A stretch of 64,000 nucleotides of DNA from Liolophura sinensis (Eukaryota; Mollusca; Polyplacophora; Chitonida; Chitonidae): contig NW_027017956.1 in NCBI RefSeq assembly GCF_032854445.1, positions 558,001 through 622,000 on the forward strand. The letters run 5' to 3'. Below the pieces are notes generated by a model. It did no database searches. It worked only from the letters and a program-made list of their open reading frames with translations, and was not told where the DNA came from. Below, one piece after another: positions 1 through 9,900 of this stretch. A program made the position numbers and the translations under genes. Every line of letters begins with the position of its first letter. Position 1 is the stretch's first letter.

Positions 1-1389
1 CATTATATTAGCTCGTTCACTTACAAGATAATCATTGTAATCATTATAAAAGCATGTTCAGCTACAAGGTGAACATAGTAATCATTTTAAAAACATGCTC
101 AGTTGCAAGATGAAGATTGTAATCGACATAATAGCATGTTGAGTTATAAGATGAACATTGTAATCATTATAAAAACATCATCAGTTGCAAGGTGAACATT
201 GTAATCAGTATACAAGCATGCTCAGTTGCAAGATAAACATTGTAATCATTACATTAGCATATTCACTTACAAGATGAATATTGTAATCATTATAATAACA
301 TCATCAGTTACAAAGTAAACATTGTATTCATTATATTAGCACGTTCAATTACAAGATGAACATTGTAATCATTATAAAAGCATGTTCAGTTACAAGGTGA
401 ACATTGTAATCTTTATAAAATCATGCTCAGTTACAAGATGAACATTCTAATCATTATAATAGCATGTTCAGTTACAAGGTGGACATTGTAAGTATAAAAG
501 CATGCTCAGTTGCAAAATGGACATTGTAATCATTACATAAGCATATTTAGTTACAAGATGAATATTGTAATCATTATAATAACATCATCAGTTACAAAAT
601 GAACATTGTATTCAATATATTAGCACGTTCAATTACAAGATGAACATTGTAATCATTATAATATCATGCTCAGTTGCAAGATAAAGATTGTAATCGACAT
701 AATAGCATGTTCAGTTACAAGATGAACATTGTAATCATTGTAATAGCATGTTCAGTTACAAAGTGAACATTGTAATCCTTACAATTGCATGTTCAGTTAC
801 AAGATGAACGTTGTTATCATTATAAAAACATCATCAGTTCCTAGGTGAACATTGTAATCAGTATACAAGCATGCTCAGTTGCAAAATGGACATTGTAATC
901 ATTGCAATAGCATATTCAGTTACAAGATGAACATTGCAATCATTATAATAATGTGCTCAGTTACAAGGAGAACATTGAAATCATTACAATAGCGTCCTCA
1001 GTTGCAAAATGGACATTGTAATCATTACAATAGGATATTCAGTTACAAGATGAACATTGTAATCATTATAATAATGCGCTCAGTTACAAGATGAGCAATG
1101 TAATCATTATAATAGCATGCTCAATTACAAGATGAAAATTGTAATTCGTATAATAGCATGCTCAGTTACAACATGAACATTGTAATCATTATAATAGCAT
1201 GTTCAGTTACAAGATCAACATTGTAATCAGTATAATAGCATGCTCAGTTACAAAATTAATATTTTAATTATTACACTAGTATGCCCAGTTACAAGATGAA
1301 CATTGTAATCAGTATAATAGCGTGCTCAGTTACAAGATGAGCAATGTAATCATTATAATAGCATGTTCAGTTACCAGATGAACATTGTA
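1..1389 (+). repeat. 41-bp minisatellite array 1 (cut by window start)
   Basis: Tandem 41-bp monomers of the form CAGTTACAAGATGAACATTG followed by TAATCATTATAATAGCATGTT-like sequence, with scattered substitutions. The period was measured directly: cagttac begins at 1163 and again at 1204. The array is collinear with 4292-5680 at a constant offset of 4291. The exception is a patch at about 995-1090, where the monomers are of a different type (tgcaaaatggac, ggatattc, ataatgcgct) but of the same total length. The same patch type occurs at the end of the array at 37641-43389. No gene is seen. Confidence 0.97.
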
Positions 1390-2274
1390 AGAATTATTTT
1401 TAGAATAAATCGCTTCCAAACTCTGGTATATTCACCTTAGTTTAACTAAACGCCATCATATCGTATTTATGTTAATTACATGTAATATTGTAATAGGCAT
1501 GTTCTTAAGTCAAATGGCCCTTTGTTAGACTGTTTAGCCTTTCAAAACGGAAACTACAGGTATGCATATTTAAGAGAACTTAAGTTTGTCCTTTTTTAAA
1601 ACCATTTTCTTCATTCCTCAATGAAAAATACATGCATTGTTTCGCACCCCTATTTGCAGCGTACTGGCAATGGGCCAAATGTGTAGAATACGATATCTGT
1701 GAAATTAATCTGACTGCAATAAGATCAGAAAATTCGACCCCAATTCTTTGATGGTTTTCTCTGCGGTTCTTCTATATTGGGACTAGTCTTGCTGACAATG
1801 GTAACTGATGCTCGTCGGCAGGTACACGTACGTTAATGAGATCAATAACTTTGTCTCTTTCTTTCAGGACAAATATGTAACTTATTAAACTAACGGTTTT
1901 GACAGATAAATGTAACAGCTCTGTGATCTCATCATGTTAGAAATGAAATAACAAATGCGATATAGACGTACTTGAGCTCCTAATATGTTTTTTGCAGAGT
2001 GCTTACGGTGGACTTCGTTTGGATTCTGTGAGGGTTTTGATAGGTCTGTTATATGTTAATTGTGGATTACTGAAAACTCGCTCCACTAATATTATATGTA
2101 CAGACATGTTTGCTTAAAGCCTTCCTTTCACTAGGAAATAAAATAGCCTGAGTAGGAGCCTTGTCAGGTGGGGTTATGTATGGGAGGACTAAGGTTTGCC
2201 TGAAGTGAAAGACATAGGTACAGTAAATGGCGCAGAGACATAGATGTCTTTACAGATAAATGTTATCTGATCGT
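1390..2274 (+). repeat. Spacer 1, 885-bp unique block
   Basis: Non-minisatellite sequence that starts after a diagnostic edge monomer containing ttaccag and ends at the SINE target duplication. There is no ORF of note in any frame, and it matches no family I recognise. It carries the beta-type variants (caaatggccc, aatattatatgtacag) and private changes such as tttttgcagag and gacatagatgtct. With an alpha-type SINE downstream, this copy is a mosaic. Confidence 0.93.
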
Positions 2275-2285
2275 CAGTTGCACAG

Positions 2286-2652
2286 ACCGGCCCGGATAGC
2301 ACAGTTGGTAGAGCGTCCGCTTCGGGACCGGTAGATCCAGGATCAATCCTTGGTCGAGTCACACCTAAGACTTTAAAAGAGGAAGTTGTGACTTCCTCGT
2401 TTGGCGTTCAGCATGAAGGGGGATAGTGCAACGACTGGTTGACCCGTTTCAGTATAATGGCTCGGGCGGGGCGGCTTACTTGCCTTCGGTAAGTCGTCTC
2501 AGTTATGCAGCACTAAATAAAAGAGCGGTGAAAATCCGTCCTGCAACAAGGAGGCACATTACACGTGCATGCACCCTAATGATTCCTTCGTCGTCATATG
2601 ACTGAAAAATTGTTGAGTACGACGTTAAACCCCAAGCACTCACTCACTCACT
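2286..2652 (+). mobile_element. tRNA-derived SINE, copy 1 (367 bp)
   Basis: Non-autonomous retroposon. The head is tRNA-like (gcccggatagcacagttggtagagcg) with Pol III boxes. A short linker hairpin follows, then a central domain beginning near gactggttgacccg that resembles Nin-DC, then a tail aaccccaag(CACT)4. It is flanked by the 11-bp direct repeat CAGTTGCACAG at 2275-2285 and 2653-2663. Variants are gggggata, agttatgcag and attgttgagta (alpha type). It encodes no protein; mobilisation would depend on a LINE supplied in trans. Confidence 0.9.
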
Positions 2653-2674
2653 CAGTTGCACAGCGACATACATA

Positions 2675-5600
2675 CAAGATGAAGATTGTAATCGACATAA
2701 TAGCATGTTCAGTTACAAAATGAACATTGTAATCATTGTAATAGCATGTTCAGTTACAAGATGAACATTGTAATCAATATAAAAACATCATCAGCTGCAA
2801 GGTGAACATTGTAATCAGTATACAAGCATGCTCAGTTGCAAAATGGACATTGTAATCATTACAATAGCATATTCAGTTACAAGATGAACATTGTAATCAT
2901 TATAATCATGTGCTCAGTTACAAGGTGAACATTGTAATCATTACAATAGCGTGCTCAGTTACAAGATGAACATTGTAATCATTATAAAAACATGCCCAGT
3001 TACAAGATGAACATTGTAATAGTTAAAATAGCATGATCAGTTACGAAGTGAACATTGTAATCATTATAATAGCATGCTCAGTTGCAAGATAAACATTGTA
3101 ATCATTATAATATCATTTTCAGTTACAAGATGAAGATTGTAATCGACATAATAGCATGTTCAGTTACAAGATGAACAATGTAATCATTGTAATAGCATGT
3201 TCAGTTACAAAGTAAACATTGTAATCATTATAATAGCGTCAACGGTTACAAAATCACCATTGTAATCAATATAATAGCATGCTCAGTTACAAAATGAATA
3301 TTGCAATTATTATATTAGGATATGTAGTTACAAGATGAACATTGTAATCACTATTATAACATATGTAGTTACAAGATGAACATTTTAATCATTATAAAAA
3401 CATCATCAGTTACAAGTTGAACATTGTAATCAGTATAAAAGCATGCTCAGTTGCAAAATGGATATTGTAATCATTACATTAGCATATTCACTTACAAGAT
3501 GAACATTGTAATCATTATAATAATGTGCTCAGTTACAAGGTGAACAATGTAATCATTGTAATAGCATGTTCAGTTACAAAGTGAACATTGTAATCCTTAT
3601 AATTGCATGTTCAGTTACAAAGTGAACATTGTAATCATTATAAAAACATCATCAGTTGCAAGGTGAACATTGTAATCAGTATACAAGCATGCTCAGTTGC
3701 AAAATGGACATTGTAATCATTACAATAGCATATTCAGTTACAAGATGAACATTGTAATCATTATAATAATGCGCTCAGTTACAAGGTGAACCATGTAATC
3801 ATTGTAATAGCATGTTCAGTTACAAAGTGAACATTGTAATCATTATAATTGCATGTTCAGTTACAAAGTGAACATTGTAATCATTATAAAAACATCATCA
3901 GTTGCAAGGTGAACATTGTAATCAGTATACAAGCATGCTCAGTTGCAAAATGGACATTGTAATCATTACAATAGCATATTCAGTTACAAGATGAACATTG
4001 TAATCATTATAATAATGCGCTCAGTTACAAGGTGAACCATGTAATCATTGTAATAGCCTGTTCAGTTACAAAGTGAACATTGTAATCCTTATAATTGCAT
4101 GTTCAGTTACAAGATGAACATTGTAATCAATATAAAAACATAAACAGTTACAAGGTGAACATTGTAATCAGGATACAAGCATGCTCAGTTGCAAAATGGA
4201 CATTGTAATCATTACATTAGCATATTCACTTACAAGATGAATATTGTAATTATTATAATAACATCATCAGTTACAATGTAAACATTGTATTCATTATATT
4301 AGCTCGTTCACTTACAAGATAAACATTGTAATCATTATAAAAGCATGTTCAGCTACAAGGTGAACATAGTAATCATTTTAAAAACATGCTCAGTTGCAAG
4401 ATGAAGATTGTAATCGACATAATAGCATGTTCAGTTATAAGATGAACATTGTAATCATTATAAAAACATCATCAGTTGCAAGGTGAACATTGTAATCAGT
4501 ATACAAGCATGCTCAGTTGCAAGATAATCATTGTAATCATTACATTAGCATATTCACTTACAAGATGAATATTGTAATCATTATAATAACATCATCAGTT
4601 ACAAAGTAAACATTGTATTCATTATATTAGCACGTTCAATTACAAGATGAACATTGTAATCATTATAAAAGCATGTTCAGTTACAAGGTGAACATTGTAA
4701 TCTTTATAAAATCATGCTCAGTTACAAGATGAACATTCTAATCATTATAATAGCATGTTCAGTTACAAGGTGGACATTGTAAGTATAAAAGCATGCTCAG
4801 TTGCAAAATGGACATTGTAATCATTACATAAGCATATTTAGTTACAAGATGAATATTGTAATCATTATAATAACATCATCAGTTACAAAATGAACATTGT
4901 ATTCAATATATTAGCACGTTCAATTACAAGATGAACATTGTAATCATTATAATATCATGCTCAGTTGCAAGATAAAGATTGTAATCGACATAATAGCATG
5001 TTCAGTTACAAGATGAACATTGTAATCATTGTAATAGCATGTTCAGTTACAAAGTGAACATTGTAATCCTTATAATTGCATGTTCAGTTACAAGATGAAC
5101 GTTGTTATCATTATAAAAACATCATCAGTTCCTAGGTGAACATTGTAATCAGTATACAAGCATGCTCAGTTGCAAAATGGACATTGTAATCATTGCAATA
5201 GCATATTCAGTTACAAGATGAACATTGCAATCATTATAATAATGTGCTCAGTTACAAGGAGAACATTGAAATCATTACAATAGCGTGCTCAGTTACAAGG
5301 TGAACATTGTAATCATTATAAAAACATGCCCAGTTACAAGATGAACATTGTAATAGTTAAAATAGCATGCTCAAATACAAGATGAGCAATGTAATCATTA
5401 TAATAGCATGCTCAATTACAAGATGAAAATTGTAATTCGTATAATAGCATGCTCAGTTACAACATGAACATTGTAATCATTATAATAGCATGTTCAGTTA
5501 CAAGATCAACATTGTAATCAGTATAATAGCATGCTCAGTTACAAAATTAATATTTTAATTATTACACTAGTATGCCCAGTTACAAGATGAACATTGTAAT

Positions 5601-5680
5601 CAGTATAATAGCGTGCTCAGTTACAAGATGAGCAATGTAATCATTATAATAGCATGTTCAGTTACCAGATGAACATTGTA
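2675..5680 (+). repeat. 41-bp minisatellite array 2
   Basis: About 3.0 kb of 41-bp monomers. It contains the clearest six-monomer higher-order repeat: the marker atacaagcat recurs at 3681, 3927 and 4173, exactly 246 bp apart. The first monomers (acaagatgaagattgtaatcgac) are the array-start type shared by most units. The right half (4292-5680) is paralogous to array 1. Confidence 0.97.
3681..4172 (+). repeat. 246-bp higher-order repeat (two tandem units plus start of a third)
   Basis: Six distinguishable monomers repeat as a block. In order their marker ends are tacaagcatgct, acaatagcatatt, ataatgcgct, gtaatagcatgtt, ataattgcatgtt and aaaaacatcat. The block period is exactly 246 bp (6 x 41), so the amplification unit here was the hexamer and not the single monomer. 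Related hexamers recur in the other arrays with substitutions. Confidence 0.88.
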
Positions 5681-5727
5681 AGAATTATTTTTAGAATAAA
5701 TCGCTTCCAAACTCTGGTATATTCACC

Positions 5728-5740
5728 TTAGTTTAACTAA
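5728..5740. other. Short inverted repeat in spacer
   Basis: Perfect 6-bp arms TTAGTT and AACTAA around a single T. The same sequence is present at the equivalent position of every spacer. It could be a protein-binding dyad or chance; nothing shows a function. Confidence 0.5.
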
Positions 5741-6526
5741 ACGCCATCATATCGTATTTATGTTAATTACATGTAATATTGTAATAGGCATGTTCTTAAG
5801 TCAAATGGCCCTTTGTTAGACTGTTTAGCCTTTCAAAACGGAAACTACAGGTATGCATATTTAAGAGAACTTAAGTTTGTCCTTTTTTAAAACCATTTTC
5901 TTCATTCCTCAATGAAAAATACATGCATTGTTTCGCACCCCTATTTGCAGCGTACTGGCAATGGGCCAAATGTGTAGAATACGATATCTGTGAAATTAAT
6001 CTGACTGCAATAAGATCAGAAAATTCGACCCCAATTCTTTGATGGTTTTCTCTACGGTTCTTCTATATCGGGACTAGTCTTGCTGACAATGGTAACTGAT
6101 GCTCGTCGGCAGGTACACGTACGTTAATGAGATCAATAACTTTGTCTCTTTCTTTCAGGACAAATATGTAACTTTTTAAACTAACGGTTTTGACAGATAA
6201 ATGTAACAGCTCTGTGATCTCATCATGTTAGAAATGAAATAACAAATGCGATATAGACGTACTTGAGCTCCTAATATGTTTTTTCCAGAGTGCTTACGGT
6301 GGACTTCGTTTGGATTCTGTGAGGGTTTTGATAGGTCTGTTATATGTTAATTGTGGATTACTGAAAACTCGCTCCACTAATATTATATGTACAGACATGT
6401 TTGCTTAAAGCCTTCCTTTCACTAGGAAATAAAATAGCCTGAGTAGGAGCCTTGTCAGGTGGGGTTATGTATGGGAGGACTAAGGTTTGCCTGAAGTGAA
6501 AGACATAGGTACAGTAAATGGCGCAG

Positions 6527-6540
6527 AGACATACATGTCT
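6527..6540. other. AGACAT-AC-ATGTCT inverted repeat upstream of the SINE
   Basis: Perfect 6-bp arms with a 2-bp centre, about 26 bp before the SINE target duplication. It lies inside a sequence of about 49 bp that is partly repeated downstream of the SINE in the long spacers (gacatacatgtct at 52277 and again at 52705). Spacer 1 has AG in the centre. Confidence 0.5.
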
Positions 6541-6565
6541 TTACAGATAAATGTTATCTGATCGT

Positions 6566-6576
6566 CAGTTGCACAG
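6566..6576 (+). repeat. SINE target-site duplication, left copy
   Basis: CAGTTGCACAG immediately before the SINE. The right copy is at 6940-6950. The same pair flanks every complete SINE in the window, so all derive from one insertion. The only mutated right copy is in the unit ending near 37640, where it ends CAC. Confidence 0.88.
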
Positions 6577-6587
6577 ACCGGCCCGGA

Positions 6588-6599
6588 TAGCACAGTTGG
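6588..6599 (+). promoter_or_regulatory. Pol III A box of the SINE
   Basis: TAGCACAGTTGG matches the tRNA A-box pattern TRGCNNAGTNGG. It is present in all 13 complete SINE copies. In a tRNA-derived SINE this box and the B box form an internal promoter. Confidence 0.75.
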
Positions 6600-6630
6600 T
6601 AGAGCGTCCGCTTCGGGACCGGTAGATCCA

Positions 6631-6640
6631 GGATCAATCC
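6631..6640 (+). promoter_or_regulatory. Pol III B box of the SINE (degenerate)
   Basis: GGATCAATCC fits the loose B-box pattern GWTCRANNC. The canonical TTCGA core has become ATCAA. Start-to-start spacing from the A box is about 43 bp, as in a tRNA gene. The changed core may weaken TFIIIC binding, so transcription of these copies is uncertain. Confidence 0.6.
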
Positions 6641-6669
6641 TTGGTCGAGTCACACCTAAGACTTTAAAA

Positions 6670-6689
6670 GAGGAAGTTGTAACTTCCTC
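6670..6689 (+). other. Linker hairpin between tRNA head and central domain
   Basis: GAGGAAGTT-GT-AACTTCCTC gives 9-bp perfect arms with a 2-nt centre. Copies with a G in place of the A read GAGGAAGT-TGTG-ACTTCCTC, with 8-bp arms and a 4-nt loop. The SINE at 52326 has acatcctc and the arm is broken. The stem is seen directly; a structural role in the RNA is inference. Confidence 0.65.
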
Positions 6690-6960
6690 GTTTGGCGTTC
6701 AGCATGAAGGGTATAGTGCAACGACTGGTTGACCCGTTTCAGCATAATGGCTCGGGCGGGGCGGCTTACTTGCCTTCGGTAAGTCGTCTCAGTGATGCAG
6801 CACTAAATAAAAGAGCGGTGAAAATCCGTCCTGCAACAAGGAGGCACATTACACGTGCATGCACCCTAATGATTCCTTCGTCGTCATATGACTGAAAAAT
6901 TGTTTAGATACGACGTTAAACCCCAAGCACTCACTCACTCAGTTGCACAGCGACATACAT

Positions 6961-9900
6961 ACAAGATGAAGATTGTAATCGACATAATAGCATGTTCAGT
7001 TACAAAATGAGCATTGTAATCATTGTAATAGCATGTTAAGTTACAAAGTGAACATTGCAATCCTTATAATTGCATGTTCAGTTACAAGATGAACATTGTA
7101 ATCATTATAAAAACATCATCAGTTGCAAGGTGAACATTGTAATCAGTATACAAGCATGCTCAGTTGCAAAATGGACATTGTAATCATTACAATAGCATAT
7201 TCAGTTACAAGATGAACATTGTAATCATTATAATCATGTGCTCAGTTACAAGGTGAACATTGTAATCATTACAATAGCGTGCTCAGTTACAAGATGAACA
7301 TTGTAATCATTATAAAAACATGCCCAGTTACAACATGAACAATATAATAGTTAAAATAGCATGATCAGTTACGAAGTGAACATTGTAATCATTATAATAG
7401 CATGCTCAGTTGCAAGATAAACATTGTAATCATTAAAATATCATTTTCAGTTACAAGATGAAGACTGTAATCGACATAATAGAATGTTCAGTTACAAAAT
7501 GAACATTGTAATCATTGTAATAGCATGTTAAGTTACAAAGTGAACATTGTAATTCTTATAATTGCATGTTCAGTTACAAGATGAACATTGTAATCATTAT
7601 AAAAACATCATCAGCTGCAAGGTGAACATTGTAATCAGTATACAAGCATGCTCAGTTGCAAAATGGACATTGTAATCATTACAATAGCATATTCAGTTAC
7701 AAGATGAACATTGTAATCATTATAATCATGTGCTCAGTTACAAGGTGAACATTGTAATCATTACAATAGCGTGCTCAGTTACAAGATGAACATTGTAATC
7801 ATTATAAAAACATGCCCAGTTACAAGATGAACATTGTAATAGTTAAAATAGCATGATCAGTTACGAAGTGAACATTGTAATCATTATAATAGCATGCTCA
7901 GTTGCAAGATAAACATTGTAATCATTATAATATCATTTTCAGTTACAAGATGAAGATTGTAATCGACATAATAGCATGTTCAGTTACAAGATGAACATTT
8001 TAATCATTGTAATAGCATGCTCAGTTACAAAGTAAACATTGTAATCATTATAATAGCGTCAACGGTTACAAAATCACCATTGTAATCAATATAATAGCAT
8101 GCTCAGTTACAAAATGAATATTGCCATTATTATATTAGCATATGTAGTTACAAGATGAACATTGTAATCATTATTATAGCATATGTAGTTACAAGATGAA
8201 CATTTTAATCATTATAAAAACATCATCAGTTACAAGGTGAACATTGTAATCAGTATAAAAGCATGCTCAGTTGCAAAATGGATATTGTAATCATTACATT
8301 AGCATATTCACTTACAAGATGAACATTGTAATAATTATAATAATGTGCTCAGTTACAAGGTGAACAATGTAATCATTGTAATAGCATGTTCAGTTACAAA
8401 GTCAACATTGTAATCCTTATAATTGCATGTTCAGTTACAAAGTGAACATTGTAATCATTATATAAACATCATCAGTTGCAAGGTGAACATTGTAATCAGT
8501 ATACAAGCATGCTCAGTTGCAAAATGGACATTGTAATCATTACAATAGCATATTCAGTTACAAGATGAACATTGTAATCATTATAATAATGCGCTCAGTT
8601 ACAAGGTGAACCATGTAAACATTGTAATAGCATGTTCAGTTACAAAGTGAACATTGTAATCCTTATAATTGCATGTTCAGTTATAAGATGAACATTGTAA
8701 TCATTATAAAAACATAAACAGTTACAAGGTGAACATTGTAATCAGTATACAAGCATGCTCAGTTGCAAAATGGACATTGTAATCATTACATTAGCATATT
8801 TACTTACAAGATGAATATTGTAATCATTATAATAACATCATCAGTTACAACATAAGCATTGTATTCATTATATTAGCACGTTCAATTACAAGATAGACAT
8901 TGTAATCATTATAAAAGCATGTTCAGTTACAAGGTGAACATAGTAATCATTTTAAAAACATGCTCAGTTGCAAGATGAAGATTGTAATCGACATAATAGC
9001 ATGTTGAGTTATAAGATGAACATTGTAATCATTATAAAAACATCATCAGTTGCAAGGTGAACATTGTAATCAGTATACAAGCATGCTCAGTTGCAAGATA
9101 AACATTGTAATCATTACATTAGCATATTCACTTACAAGATGAATATTGTAATCATTATAATAACATCATCAGTTACAAAGTAAACATTGTATTCATTATA
9201 TTAGCACGTTCAATTACAAGATGAACATTGTAATCATTATAAAAGCATGTTCAGTTACAAGGTGAACATTGTAATCTTTATAAAATCATGCTCAGTTACA
9301 AGATGAACATTCTAATCATTATAATAGCATGTTCAGTTACAAGGTGGACATTGTAAGTATAAAAGCATGCTCAGTTGCAAAATGGACATTGTAATCATTA
9401 CATAAGCATATTTAGTTACAAGATGAATATTGTAATCATTATAATAACATCATCAGTTACAAAATGAACATTGTATTCAATATATTAGCACGTTCAATTA
9501 CAAGATGAACATTGTAATCATTATAATATCATGCTCAGTTGCAAGATAAAGATTGTAATCGACATAATAGCATGTTCAGTTACAAGATGAACGTTGTAAT
9601 CATTGTAATAGCATGTTCAGTTACAAAGTGAACATTGTAATCCTTATAATTGCATGTTCAGTTACAAGATGAACGTTGTTATCATTATAAAAACATCATC
9701 AGTTCCTAGGTGAACATTGTAATCAGTATACAAGCATTCTCAGTTGCAAAATGGACATTGTAATCATTGCAATAGCATATTCAGTTACAAGATGAACATT
9801 GCAATCATTATAATAATGTGCTCAGTTACAAGGAGAACGTTGAAATCATTACAATAGCGTGCTCAGTTACAAGGTGAACATTGTAATCATTATAAAAACA

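Larger units (their letters stand above)
5681..6565 (+). repeat. Spacer 2, 885-bp unique block
   Basis: Reference copy for the block. Visible structures are the inverted repeat TTAGTT-T-AACTAA at 5728-5740, the inverted repeat AGACAT-AC-ATGTCT at 6527-6540, and splice-like signals around 6113-6158. It is beta type (caaatggccc, gtacagacatg). A private change reads aactttttaaac where other copies have aacttattaaac. No gene is recognised. Confidence 0.93.
6577..6939 (+). mobile_element. tRNA-derived SINE, copy 2 (363 bp)
   Basis: Beta-type SINE: gggtata, agtgatgcag, attgtttagata, tail (CACT)3. The A box is at 6588-6599, the B box at 6631-6640 and the linker hairpin at 6670-6689. An open stretch of 67 codons at 6692-6895, starting at TTG, lies wholly within the central domain. 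It is shared by several copies only because they are recent duplicates, and it is not treated as a gene. Confidence 0.9.

Noticed and set aside
1-1389. CRISPR-like array of regularly spaced repeats
   Set aside because: The repeat is continuous at 41 bp with no unique spacers, there are no cas genes, and the surrounding SINEs with Pol III boxes show a eukaryotic origin.
1390-2674. Spacer as a ribosomal or histone intergenic region
   Set aside because: No rRNA, 5S or histone sequence is found in any unit, so the array is not a coding tandem cluster within this window.
6577-6650. Functional tRNA gene
   Set aside because: The D-arm region and A box are recognisable. However, the T-loop core is altered (ATCAA), no convincing acceptor stem closes, and the sequence runs directly into the SINE central domain.
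6692-6895. 67-codon open frame repeated in nine SINE copies (also near 23375, 27451, 37371, 44401, 48565, 56708 and 59928)
   Set aside because: It begins with TTG, lies entirely inside the SINE central domain, and is identical only because the units are recent duplicates. SINEs do not encode protein. In alpha-type copies a 1-bp difference (gggggata) destroys the frame without any sign of counter-selection.
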